From positions 15,066,001-15,130,000 of the forward strand of contig QCXZ01000001.1 in NCBI GenBank assembly GCA_025024175.1: a stretch of 64,000 nt of DNA. The letters are read 5' to 3'. The notes beneath the pieces are model-generated. The model ran no database searches. It was not told the origin of the DNA and saw nothing but the letters and a program-made list of their open reading frames with translations. This document shows positions 11,143 through 22,570 of this stretch, piece after piece. This DNA is from Rhyzopertha dominica (lineage: Eukaryota; Arthropoda; Insecta; Coleoptera; Bostrichidae). Position 1 is the stretch's first letter. Every line of letters starts with the position of its first letter. The position numbers and the translations under genes were made by a program.

Positions 11143-11595
11143 TTATTGGTGTTTCTCGCTTTCGTCAGCACGCGAACCTTTCACGTCATCTCCGTGGCGG
11201 AATATCGAGGCATTNGANATGGATATTGAAAAATCCATACTTTCGCCTTTTTTTCTCGGCAAAGAAGAACCGGAAAAAATCGCAAAAAAATGTCTTTGTG
11301 CTTCAATTTTTATGTACATTCTAAATGTAAAATAAAAAAAAAATTGTGGAACGACCCCATTATTCTTGCATCCATCAATTAAAGCTGCACTAGATTGTAA
11401 ATTATTATATCCGCTTCGTCTATACCTAACAATGTTTTTGGTGTTATAAAATATATATAAGCTTTTGTTTTCGACCTGGTCATCAAAAGATATTTCGCCA
11501 TAAAACCTTTTTACTTTTATTTGCAGCCTTACTTGAAAATTGGGATTTATACAATGCACTTTCGTCGGTGTACTACATAAATGACCAGTAATCAT
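11143..11595 (-). other. Open reading frame of 150 codons, unassigned
   Basis: This is the longest open frame here that I cannot tie to a known transposon. The product is polar and basic (for example QIKVKRFYGEISFDDQVENK) with a phenylalanine-rich middle (PQFFFYFTF) and a charged tail (DDVKGSRADESEKHQ). Two codons contain ambiguous bases. There is no signal peptide, transmembrane segment or motif I recognise, and no convincing splice partners. It ends just before the left inverted repeat of the 11.6-13.2 kb element, so it could be transposon flank or a chance frame. Confidence 0.2.
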
Positions 11596-11610
11596 TCGTG
11601 TAAATTTTTA

Positions 11611-13186
11611 GCGTTACCCACTCAAAGTGGGAGCGTGTACACTCAAAGACCTAATTGAAGAAACGCCTAGCTTTTGCATACGAATTGGGTAATGGTAGAT
11701 GGCGGTAACCAATTCGTTACAGAGCCGATAAACGGCATTACGCCTTACTCCGCTAGGAGAGGTAGAGTAGTTTCCCTAAATACAGAAGAACCAGCAATTA
11801 GGGCAACAGTCTACCGGATGATTTATTAGGGTAATATTTGCATATTTAAATGGGCATTATGGACCCGTCCGCAACCACAAGTAAAGTTTTAACAAATCAG
11901 TTTCTTTGAACCACCGGTATCTTGTTATGTGAACGCCAAACTCATTGTAAACTGAGGAAAGTGATGGCTAATATTTATCTTGAAAATCTAAACCCACACA
12001 TTTCACTATTTAAACAATGTAGGGACAAAATATTTTTTTTTGTAATCATTTTGCTACAGTTATTTCTGTTATTATGTTGGTGGAACTTTAACGACAAGTT
12101 TCCAATAATAAAATTCTTTACCTTCTTTAGCTTTACATTTATTTTTGGTTGGCATAATTTTGCGGTCAGTTTAGCATGAATGTTCTGTTAGTTACTGGTA
12201 ACTAAAAACCATTTATTTCTTAAATGTAAAGATCTAGTCCACGCAAAACTAAACCAAAATGATCAGGTGTCAGATAAATAGTTTTCTCAATAAGTTGTTG
12301 GGTGTTATAATAATTATTGATTCAGTCTTCAAATTTTAAGTTTGGTGTGTCACAAATGAGCGTTTCGCATTTGCATCCTACAGGATATTTCAATATACAA
12401 GTAGGTTAAGCAATTGCATTAATAACATATTAAATGTTTATCGTTTAACGTTTAGTGATGGTCATAGCATAAAACGTCGCCTCAGTACAGAGCGTTTTTT
12501 TTGAGCGATCATTCTTATATGTCAATTACTTGGAGCCTTGTTTCAGACAAAAAACACAAAAATATTTTTTAAATGAAGATGCATCAAACTAATGAATTAC
12601 AAAATGATTAGTTTATTTACAATTACAATACATCATTGTTTCACAGTTTAATATTTTGTTATCTTTTTTTTTCATGTTGCAATTGGTACTATAGTTGTAA
12701 GGTAATATTGTTATTAATGCATATTTATCTTTTTCTCTCTCGCCCTTTCATTATGTGTCATTGGTAGCATATCTGTTTTCTGATATGTATACTTATGCGG
12801 AGACTATCTAGTAGATTGCTTGAAGGAGTATACTCCTTGATATTTTCCGTCAAAGGTTTTTATTTTTATATGTGTATTATTATTATTACTTTTATTTTTA
12901 TTATTATCAACTGTAAGTAGTACAAGTGAAACGATCTTTTGTCAAGCTGCATATTAATAAACGTACCCTTCTTTTCCCATTTGATACATCTTTAAACTAT
13001 TTACAAAAACAGCCGATGCAAAAAAATACATTAAATTGATTAGAATTAGAACAGATTTAGAAAATTAAAAAGCGTTAACTTCTTCATGTCCACGCCATCT
13101 ACCGTTACCCAATTCATGTGCCAAAGCTAGGCGTTTCTTCAATAAAGTCTTTGAGTGTACGTGCTTGATTTGGCGTACGCTCGTCC
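11611..13186. mobile_element. Inverted-repeat element of about 1.58 kb (non-autonomous DNA transposon?)
   Basis: The bases 11634-11705 and 13092-13161 are reverse complements over about 70 positions with few changes. Shared blocks are GTACACTCAAAGAC, TTGAAGAAACGCCTAGCTTT and GAATTGGGTAA.GGTAGATGGCG. Weaker similarity (AGCGT.AC) reaches out to 11611 and 13186. The 1.4-kb interior has no transposase; its only open frame (11922-12179) is a low-complexity hydrophobic run. This fits a non-autonomous element with subterminal inverted repeats. Two copies of one small repeat inserted head-to-head would look the same. No target-site duplication was identified. Confidence 0.5.
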
Positions 13187-15269
13187 TTCCGTTCGTAGAT
13201 AGTGAGAGCTCGGCTCCTAAAAGTCGGATTTATTTCGGGTTTTACCTAGATGATAGCTTATGCAAACAACTTTTTCAGGTAGGGTTAATAGGTTGATGCT
13301 AGGGTCGGAACGACTTTTTATCATACACAATTTGATATATTGCTTCAAATGGGTTGTTGAAAGTGACNTTTGGTGCTGCAAGATTACGAAATGAAAGCTT
13401 CTGTTCAACCATGCACCATTAATTTTGCTGGAGCGAACGTCCGCGACCTCCTACGGCATACCTTAAACAAAATTAAAACTTGTCATGGAGCAACAACTTG
13501 CTTTATTTGCGGTGTGCTTAGATAAATTGTGTATGTAACTAAAATTATTTATATTGATTTTCTTCTTAATTATTTTACAGTTCACCATGATGAATAAGAA
13601 TATTACACAGAACTCATATTTTTCATATCAATCAAAGTTAGTAATAACAAAAATAGTTTGGAAGTCACTAACGGTGTTTTGCAGTCATCATCAAGTTTTC
13701 TATTATACTTGTACATCCTGTGGCGGCCATCGTGCCATTTGCCAAGCGCGCGTTAGTTTTTCCTGCAGTGCAGTCTTATCGAACCCGTTAACGGCACACG
13801 CGTTAAGCAACCTAGAAAAAATGACATCACCTGTACCCACATACTCGGCACACGACTGCAATTATATCATTAAAACGTATATATCTAGAATGCAGCGCTG
13901 CAAAGGTGCACTGCGTGAAGCATTTCCATAAACGGCTGCCTGAAGTAGTAAAGCTGAAGAGGATGTGCTCGCGTTAATATGCATATCCTCCTATGCTGTT
14001 GTTGTTTATTTAGTAAACATTTTTTCTGGCGCCTACGTAATGCAGCAGCTAGAATAGTGTATAAATAACGCATAAATTTGAAATTTTGCTTTTTCTAAAT
14101 TATTAAGGCGACGTTTTGATTAAACGGTTTACTTCTGTTCGGCAAAGCTTTTTTTTATATACTTAATTATGCCTTATTTATGACATTATTATTTTGCTCC
14201 CTGTTCTCTCAGAAACCATTTATTAAAATGTTACTTGAACTGTTTTCGTTATTTCATCTGATACACCAGCTAACCATCAGCTAATTATAACCTTTAAATT
14301 GTTATAGGTATTAAATATTAAGGTATTAATATAGTAATCAATCGCATTACACATAAATATTATAGTGTTAATATAGGTATCAATATATTTGTAAAATAAT
14401 AAAATAGTCATTATGTTTGGAATGGTATCTATGACAAATATAATGATTTTGTATATATGTTCTTTTTCGGATACAAAGTGTGGCAAAGGTATTCTATAAT
14501 GTTTTTGCGCTTTAGAGAAGTGTAGAGTTTTGGTTGAATGTTTCCAGTACCTACATACAAATGCGATGAATGGCTTCTTACCATTCACAAAACTAATTTG
14601 CCTCTACCTCATTTTCTTTTTAATTTCAAGTGTTTTAAAAATTTTTGTGAATCCTCATTCTTATCTTGTTAAAAGAACAATAATAAAAAGTGGTTGTTTT
14701 CCGAACTTTTCTGCCATGGTTAGTGGTTTGGTCGGGCATAGAGTACTAATTTTGTATTTATTACATATCTATTATATTTTAATATAGTTAAATACTTATC
14801 TGCTGTCTGGCATTCAGTAGTGGGCTGATTTAGCTAACATCAACTTAAAGTCGAAGCAATAATTAGAAGGAACAAGGGCCGCTTCAAACGTGCGTTTCAG
14901 ACTGGTCTAATGGAACACTGACTTGTTTTCGTACATCCTCCATCCAGAGTAACTGATTGCAGTGGTGCGGAGAACGAGCGCAATAAACCTAGAAATGGTA
15001 TAGGTCTGTCTTTAGCGAAAAAACTAGATTTTCTCTGGGTAAGCATAATGGTTGAATATTGCGATCCGCAATTTGTGACTAAACAAATGTGCGCCACACC
15101 GTTGGCGTGGGAGGTTATTGCTCATGCCAGCGGATCAGATTTGTCCGCAAATATGACCACCGATAGTTATATCCTGGAAACATTTGAACCATTCATTTTA
15201 ACCTGCTTTGGAACCACTTCCAAATCGTTTAAGGTTGTATCGGGGGTCTCTCTGTTTCGAAATCACAAT
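13187..15269. other. No recognisable gene
   Basis: A GC-richer patch at about 13700-13960 and frames at 14897-15323 look slightly coding-like but match no family I know. A minus-strand stretch at 13885-14073 has an arginine-rich then FRQPFMEML segment that faintly recalls Harbinger proteins; this is too weak to annotate. Confidence 0.4.
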
Positions 15270-15390
15270 GGGTTGATTACAGACCCATTCATCATCTACC
15301 ATAAATTTGTATTATTAGGGTAGTCTACAAACCGTTTCAGTCCTGTATTGGAAATTATCATCCTGTTTACAAAGGAAGATTTTAGATATG
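15270..15390. repeat. Dispersed repeat family B, copy 2
   Basis: Same-orientation match to 4965-5075, sharing ACCATA.ATTT, GTCTACAAACCGTT, TATTGGAAATTATCAT and ATTTTAGATAT. Compared with copy 1 about 24 bases are missing before the last block. No open frame is common to both copies. Confidence 0.55.
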
Positions 15391-15993
15391 AATTTGATTG
15401 ACAATCTTTGCACATATTTGTTTTCTTACCTGTATTAGTACCTGTTTATTATGATTTAACCACATTTTATAATAAATCCCTTAACACTTATTCAAATGGG
15501 TTAATATAGAAATGCTTGTCCGTCGTACTTAGGACTAAATAAGCTATTTATAGGCATTTTCTAGATGAAGCAGTGGTAAGTAATCCCTCATTATTGAAGT
15601 TAAAATATTTTACTACGGCCATTACGTGTAAAATATTGCAAAATTTACCCATCCTCCGCTAAAAATTGGCATTTTCACTCGCTCATTTTATTTATATGTT
15701 CCTTGTCTCGCGATAAAATAAATATTGCAACCCCATACATAGACAAAAAGAAATTATATTTAGAGATTATTCTGTAGCATCCGATTAAACTTTATAGGTT
15801 TTATGTGCCAAGTGCTCTATAAACTGTTTTCTTTTTCTTGTTTTTTAATTTAACTGCTTCGTTATTTATGTTATGCGTTTCTAACAATATTTTGTTATTA
15901 TTAGTGAATCTAGTAAAATATATCTAAGTAAAACTGTTTCTTAAATAAGTAAGAGATAAATATAATTGGATTGCTTCTGTCGGTAAGAGCAAT

Positions 15994-16821
15994 TACTTCC
16001 ACATCCAACGGATGGGAAGTATTGTATCGCGAAAAAATTTGTAAAAATTTTTATTTGCTCATTCGCTTTAAAATGGTCGAAAGCGCAAAAAAACAAAATT
16101 TGAGCAAAAAATAATTTCTTGTCTGTGTGTCTGTGGTATTGTTTGTGGACACGATAACTTTTGAAAGACTTAATATATGAACTTGAAATTTGCCAAACGT
16201 ATAAATCTCAACTACCCAAAGCGACCTATTGTTTGTGGGGTAAGTGGGGTACCGGGAAGGGGGCGAAATTGAGAGGTAACTACCCTTTTGCAAATTTTTA
16301 TTTTTTTGCGTTTTAGTATGTGATTAGTAGTATAACTGCGAGTATTATTTGTTCTTATAAATTTTCAGTGCAGTAAACTGTTTAGGAGATATTAGCAAAA
16401 AAGCGTCACTTAAAGAAAACGGTTTTTCCTAAATATCTCCGAATATGTTTAATATATTAAAGAAATTAAAATACCATAAGATAGGAAATCAAATTTCTCA
16501 CAAAAAGTGTCTTAGAAAATTTATTAAAAATTTTGACATTTTCGAAATATTTCCAAAAAACCTATTTTAGACCCTGCTCGTACGATTTTTTTAAATTTAG
16601 GTATTATATAGAAAATAAAATTTCTGATCTGCTAAGTTAATAATATTCGAGTTATTTGGAAAAAAACGATTTTAAAATTTATATATTTTTGCTAATATCA
16701 CGAGGACTGTTTGTCTTAGAAAAAATGTGTAGAGAGAAAAAATGCTCAAAACCTGATTACTAATCGTATAGTATAAGAAATGAAAACGTAAATGTCATTT
16801 TGACAATTGGATGTGGAAGTA
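15994..16821. mobile_element. Element of 828 bp with 15-bp terminal inverted repeats
   Basis: TACTTCCACATCCAA at 15994-16008 is matched exactly by its reverse complement TTGGATGTGGAAGTA at 16807-16821; the flanking bases extend the match imperfectly to CAAT/ATTG. The interior is AT-rich with no transposase frame. At 16240-16270 there is a short G-rich run. This is most simply a non-autonomous DNA transposon. I could not define a target-site duplication, so the boundaries may be a few bases off. Confidence 0.55.
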
Positions 16822-17583
16822 TTGATTCAATTTGCAGCGGTTTTTTATATCTACTTAATCGCCCGTTTGTTCGTTAAAATGTTTTGAAACTATTATTGCA
16901 AAATTGGTACATTGCTGTGGTTTGTGTTTTCAAAACTATATCTATGATTATGTTAATGATTTGTTAGTTACAAATTAATTTCTATAAATAATATAGTATT
17001 AAATTAATGTGGGTTCCATAGAATGACATACAGGTCTATGCTTTGCTAACTTTGTTATTTGAAGAATGCAGAGTGGCTTAAATAAATGCAAAGTTGCTAA
17101 ATTTGATGCTCAACAATAATAAGTTTCCATATTTAAGATATCTGAGACAGTTTTTGAGTTATTAAGAAAAAATGAAGATGTCGATTGTATTAAAACAGTT
17201 TGAACTTTTTTTACAATTCGGAAAAACGTACTTAGACCACTTTTTAAGTATTTTTTAATACAGATATATCTAAATTTTTGTTTCTACCGCGTTTTGGAAG
17301 CTCGTAACCATCATCAAGTTTTATCTATTCCTATGAAGAGTCACTTCACTTTTTTTTTAGATCAACGCTATGTAACAGTAAAAAATCCACAAAACAGTTT
17401 ATTTATTGACAGTTCCTGGATTAGAATAGGTAATAGGCATTGGCGTAGTGGGCTTTGGTTCGAAGATCTTCATTTTTGAAATTTGAAAACGTGTTACAGT
17501 CTTTGGCTCAGTTTAACCATCTTTGTAACTGTTTAAATAACACACTTGCTTATGCATAGATACGAGGTGTGGAACACAACACA
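16822..17583. other. No feature recognised
   Basis: AT-rich sequence; the short plus-strand frame at 17294-17479 has no family resemblance. Confidence 0.4.
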
Positions 17584-17724
17584 GGCCTGGTTGCACAAAC
17601 GCGGATCAAAGATTCGAGTTTAACCTACGGTCGTTGCTATATAGCAAACGAATTCATAGCGTTGCTAGGCAATGATCGCGGGTTAAACTCGGATCAAATT
17701 TGATTAATGTTTGTGCAACAAGCC
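17584..17724. mobile_element. MITE of about 141 bp with terminal inverted repeats
   Basis: The left end GGCCTGGTTGCACAAAC (17584-17600) pairs with the right end GTTTGTGCAACAAGCC (17709-17724). Inside, GATCAAAGATTCGAGTTTAA and GGTTAAACTCGGATCAAATT form a second inverted pair, and GCTATATAGC sits near the centre. The whole element is therefore close to palindromic, as in snap-back MITEs. It has no coding content. No clear target-site duplication is visible. Confidence 0.75.
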
Positions 17725-19546
17725 AATAAGGACTAGTCTGCGATAAAGACCGATTCCTGTTTTCTTCTGTTGAGTAGTATTGGTTAGAAGTTATGGACCA
17801 TAATACAAAATTTCACCAAATTAGGTGAAATGAAAATAACACGTTTCGGTGTTTTACATTTCACGATTTGTTGCTAGTTCTGAATGCCACATACAGAAAT
17901 GACAACCAATCAGAAAAGAATCGCATCGCAGATCAACGATTCGAGATTGAGGAGACCTGCTATTCACGAGACTATAGTCAACCCTTTATTATGTCTACCT
18001 CAAGCCGTGAAATATTATCACTTTATTATTCTTAAGCATCTAATCTACAAAAAGGTTGTGTCAGTCCTGACGTCTGAATGGTTACTGGGGGTGCGAGATA
18101 AAGAAAGAAAGGTGCAAGGGGTTTGGTAAGCCAGGCAGNACGCCGAGTGGAGGATAAAAATATGAAATGTAATATTTTGTAAAGATACTTTTTACGAATC
18201 ACTTAGCAACTATGGAGTACGCAAAAAATGTCCCCTACTGTGTACAAGATAAATACGTCAAACAAAATAACTGCCGATTTTTGTAATTTGCTTAGGTGTT
18301 TAGAGGGACTATCAAGGCCTGAATCCTCGGTTTTATATACCCCCTCTCAGGAACAAACGAACATCGAGTGGGGTGGTCTCTCATATCTAACCCTTCATTA
18401 GGGGTAAACGCCGAATAACAGGGGTTAAATTACACTATTGTATGAACAGTTAATGCAGTACGTTACCAGTCAAAATAAGTGTAGCAAATTAGAAGATTAT
18501 TGTAGGTATAAGCCTAGGGGACCGTGTGAAACTTGCAGTTTTATACGAAAATAGCAAAAAAGATTTGATTCTATCGAGTTAACGTTTTCAGTAATCAACA
18601 TGTTTTCGGGTCAGTGAAAGCCTAAATTTTGCAGTGCATGTATAGGTTGGAACTTTCGAAGATATACACCTGCATGCAACCACTTTATCAAATATGTAAA
18701 TTAAGCTTAAACGGTACTTACTTATACTATATATTGTAGATTCAGAATCATTCAGCGACAACCGATAGGAGCCACCATATTATTTAAATATATGTTGATA
18801 GAGCAAACCGATAAACTTGGAATGTTTGGAAAACCTATTATTATAAGCAATATACGATATTTGCAACTGAAACATTAAATTAGATATCTTAAAACTTACA
18901 CTTACAAGTTGAAAAATTCCCATTAAGGCACAGGAAAGTTGGTGATATGTATTTATCTATTTGTCAAATCATTGTTTGGATGAAAGAATAGGTTACTATT
19001 ATATTGCTAGTATAGGTTAATATATGTTCACTGTTCAGCTATAACTACGAATTGTACAATAAGCAAGAATTATGTTAGATTAATTGCAAATCTCAATCTT
19101 AACACGTTAAGGATAGGTTTTAATTCTTTGCTTAAACAATCAATCATTTTTTATTTACAAGAGTAAATTCACACAATATGATCTAATCGTCATTTAATTT
19201 TATTTTTAAAATTGAATTTTCTTGTACATAAGACTATAATACTATAAAGCCTTTCCCGTTTTATTCCACAAAATAAACGCTTTGGGCTTATATAATTTAT
19301 AACTAGTCAGAGATCATTAGTGATGGAAAGGTAACATCTAACATTGTTAAATTATATTATAATTTTATAATTTTAAACAAAATGATGCCAGCAGCAAACA
19401 AATTAACTTATTATTAAGCTATTAATTTATAACCGTTTAGAATCTTGCATGATTACTTATTACCTCGCATACTACCTACCTACCCTTTAAGTCATAGTGT
19501 TGTTGCGATTAGTGCAAAATGGTTTGTGTGTCTGCGATTTTTAGGT
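17725..19546. other. No feature recognised
   Basis: AT-rich sequence with a few GC-richer lines (18060-18420). No RT, transposase or RNA gene signal. Confidence 0.45.
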
Positions 19547-19865
19547 CAGGTTACAAAACTTGAGTAAAAACTATCGTCCAATCTCAAAATTATGTATATT
19601 TGCTAAAGTATTTGAGTCCTGAATATATGACCGTATTATATTCCTGCATTTTGAAGTTAAGTCATGTTTTAGAGTTTGTCAGCATGCATTCCTGAGTGGG
19701 CGCCCTGTGCATATTAATTTATTTACTATTAATACTGAATTTATTCAGAAACATGTGGATAGTCTTCAACAGACATACAAATACCATGCTAAATAAATCC
19801 GAGGCTTCGAAAGTCCCTATCAGGCTTGATTCTTGGTAGACGTCGGTTAGTCAAAATCGGTCAAA
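19547..19865 (+). pseudogene. Non-LTR retrotransposon RT relic with internal deletion
   Basis: Plus-strand translation gives NYRPISKLCIFAKVFES, a stop, IYDRI, then QHAFLSGRPVHINL. These are the conserved RT fingers blocks N-Y-R-P-I-S.L...K.FE and Q-x-G-F..GRS...L. The frame ends at AAATAA (19793). Beyond that a block reads GFESPYQA*FL and then GRRRLVKIG, matching the region just before the palm, so the F-S-K-A-F-D segment has been deleted. Only about 320 bases survive. It lies tail-to-tail with the opposite-strand LINE at 20027-22570 but its sequence is different, so it is a separate insertion. Confidence 0.7.
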
Positions 19866-20026
19866 TTATTTATTTATTTATTACATTGACTTTCCAACAG
19901 ATTCAGAGAATCCAAAAGCAGGAAAGCACTAGGTAGCGTATTTAAATGAAGTAATTAGGGTTGAGAGGAGTTGTGATTTAATAAGTTACATCTGAAATGT
20001 TATTTTTAACAGTTTAGCAATTATAG

Positions 20027-20829
20027 TTATGGTTCTTTCAAGATCTTTTTAAGAGATGTTAATGATAGTGAAAAAATATCGAGATGAGTATAAGCCGAGT
20101 TATAAGTGTAAATTACACGATATAACGGTGAATTTTGGCAGTGACTTGTCTTACAAGTGTAAACATGAAAAGTATTCTTAGTCCTAAGAGGGTATAGAGG
20201 AGTATTAATATTTACGTGACTAATTAAAGACGTTGACAACAATGAGTTAACTACCTTGTACAGAAAGATAATATCAAAATTCTCGCGTCGTTTGCTTAAG
20301 CTTGTCATATTGTATTTTTTTAAGTTATATTCGTAAGTCAAGGTGTGGCGATCCCTGTTAAACTTATAATTAAGCTTACCAATGAATTTTTTTGTACGCG
20401 TTCAATTCGGTTAATGTATTTGTAATACAACGGATTCCAGACGACACTAGCATACTCTAGATGGCTGCGCACCAAGGTATCATAGAGAATTTTAAATGAT
20501 TTTATATTGGTAAATTTAGTTGTGGTTCTAAAAATAAAACCTAAGTTTCTGAGGGAGCGCTGTATTATTTCGTTAACGTGCAATTCAAATCTTAGTTTGC
20601 TGTCCACAATGACGCCCAGGTCCTTTATTTTATTAATAGAGTTAAGGGTGTGGTTGTTTATTGCATATTTAGTGGGGACCGACAGCCTATTTCTCGTGAA
20701 AGTGATGTGATAGCACTTGTCTAGGTTTAGATATAAATAATTTCTGGTACAGCATAAGTATAAGTTATTTAAATCAATTTGCAAAAGCAGTGCATCATGT
20801 AAGTTAGTTATTTCTCTGTAAATTTTCAT
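20027..20829 (-). pseudogene. LINE ORF2 C-terminal region
   Basis: Downstream of YADD the frame reads NYLYLNLDKCYHITFTR (the N..K..K block), NKIKDLGVIVDSKLRFELHV (the L-G-V..D..L.F block) and SHLEYASVVWNPLYYKYINR. These are typical of the RT thumb of Jockey/CR1-type elements. A one-base loss in an A run near 20396 shifts frame, after which SLSKRRENFDIIFLYKVVNS follows in the next frame to a stop at 20027. No zinc-knuckle is present in this part. Confidence 0.85.
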
Positions 20830-21877
20830 ATCGTCTGCGTACAGTAGATAATTTGAGTGTTGAATAAAATTACCAATATCATTAATAAAAATAAGAAATA
20901 GCAGAGACCTAGATGAGAGCCCTGCGGTACATCGGATGTTACAGGTAGGTACTGAAGACGATACTGAGTTTTTTTATTGTTACAACTTGGCTCCTATTAC
21001 ATAAGTACGATTTTAGCCACCTTAGCAGATTACCATGCACACCGAAATTTTCCAACTTAATAAGAAGGGAGGCATGGTGCACTTTATCGAACGCTTTGGA
21101 AAAGTCGGTATACACGGCATCCACTTGAGCTCTTTTATCCATGCTTTCTGACAGATGTTGAACAAAAGTAACGAGCTTAGTTACTGTCGACCTTCCACGG
21201 AAAAAACCATGCTGACGTTCATCTATGTGTTGTTTAATATTAAAGAATAATTCATCAGTAACACAGCTTTCAAAAATTTTACCAAAAATTGACAAGAGCG
21301 ATATGGGACGATAGTTGATTACTTTAGTCTGATCTCCTGACTTATAGATGGGGACAATGTTTGCTTGTTTCCATTTGCTTGGGAACACCCCTTCTTTCAA
21401 AGACTTATTGAATATAATACTAAGTGGTTCGGAAAGGATCTCATCGCACGTTTTGATAAATATGCCAGGAATGCCGTCCGATCCGGTGCCCTTACGTATA
21501 TCTAGTTTGATAATTTTTTCTACTATTGATTCTTTTTAGGTGTATTTTATTTCGATGCAATTGGACCTTCGGGTGCGTTGAATATTAGGAGGTAACGAGT
21601 CAGAAATGAATACTGAGGAAAAGAAATCAGAGAATAGATTACATGCAGCTACGTTATCACTGGCAACACGATCATTGTAAGACACCACAGATGGAGGGTT
21701 ATTTACTTTGCAAGACTTTTGTTGTCTTATATAAGACCAGAAACTTTTAACGTTTGAGTGAATATTTTTCTCAATGTTGACAACATATCTTTTATAGTCA
21801 CTTTGTATACTCTGTTTAACTCGCTTGCGTAATTCCGAAAACTCTTGATAATCCGATTTCCGTTTTATTTTTTCCAT
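20826..21877 (-). pseudogene. LINE reverse transcriptase, fingers and palm, disrupted
   Basis: After a helical linker (KSFWSYIRQQKS) an in-frame TAA lies at 21536-21538. RT then reads KLDIRKGTGSDGIPG, FPSKWKQANIVPIYKSGD, INYRPISLLSIFGKIFES, RQHGFFRGRSTVTKL, YTDFSKAFDKVHH (first catalytic Asp) and LLRWLKSYLCNRSQVV. Frame is lost there and resumes at SDVPQGSHLG, then LLFLIFINDI and LLYADDMKI at about 20826-20850 (the catalytic YADD is intact). The catalytic aspartates are therefore preserved, and the damage is frameshifts and one stop. Spacing between blocks is normal for the family. Confidence 0.9.
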
Positions 21878-22570
21878 TTCATATGTTTCTTGTGTTTACT
21901 ACTGATAAGATTTATAGTTGAATGTGAGAACCAGGCTGGGAACTGTTTTTTGGATTCCCTAGAAAGTGGAACATACATAGAAATTCCATTATTTAATACG
22001 TTATACAAATGTTCTACAGCATAATTTTTAATCGCAACATAATCCGCCCTGTAAAAATTCCTTGTTCGGCACCGATGTTGATCATTAGATTTATTAGAAT
22101 ATACGCAAGGTACAGTTATTTCGGCTTCAATGGCCTTATGATGCGGATCCTCATCTACTAATGCTAAATTACACTGTCTGACAATTACATTTTCCGCATT
22201 ACTAAAAAACAGATCCAACATTCTACCATTATTGTTCAGTACCCCATTATATTGGTTCAAGTTTAAAAATGAGCAGGTGTCCACCAAAACTTCACAAGAC
22301 GGATTACCAGTAAAAGCTGGAATAAAACAAAGAGTTTCGTCGGAATATGACCAAGAAATCGAAGATAAGTTAAAATCGCCTACTATTACAATATAATTAT
22401 TTTTATATCGGTCACAAACATTAGAGATATTGTTCATTAATTTTACTATGTCGTCCTTGCTACCGTAAGGGGGAAAATATACCGAAGAGACCAACACATG
22501 TTTTTGTTAATCGAGGAGGATAGGACGCCTCCCCCGGTGTTGTGTTTGCATCTGAGACTCCATTCTTAAT
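21865..22570 (-). pseudogene. LINE endonuclease (APE-like) domain, C-terminal part
   Basis: The frame begins near 22570 with TGGGVL, loses part of the domain, and continues MLVSSVYFPPYG, then VIVGDFNLSSISWS (the G-D-F-N catalytic block), NNNGRMLDLFFSN (the L-D-L block) and EDPHHKAIEAEI (the S/D-H block near the domain end). These are the conserved motifs of apurinic-endonuclease-type nicking domains that cut target DNA for target-primed reverse transcription. The residues before TGGGVL, including the first catalytic Asn and Glu, are missing. The serine usually preceding the final catalytic His is not obvious. A frame change near 21875 separates it from the downstream linker. Confidence 0.85.

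Larger units (their letters stand above)
20027..22570 (-). mobile_element. Jockey/CR1-like non-LTR retrotransposon, 5'-truncated and broken
   Basis: This is the largest element in the window. Minus-strand order is endonuclease, linker, reverse transcriptase, C-terminal region, as in ORF2 of Jockey/CR1-type LINEs. ORF1 and the first part of the endonuclease are absent, so the copy is 5'-truncated at about 22570. It is not functional. There is a frame change near 21875 and an in-frame TAA at 21536-21538. There are at least two indels around 20905-20960, including a direct ACCT repeat, and a one-base loss in an A run near 20396. Most codons between these lesions remain conserved, so the insertion is not very old. 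No poly(A) or simple-repeat tail is evident at the 3' end. Confidence 0.9.

Noticed and set aside
13885..14073. Arginine-rich stretch followed by FRQPFMEML on the minus strand, faintly like a Harbinger-type protein
   Set aside because: Only a few residues agree, frame support is poor and no DDE block is nearby.
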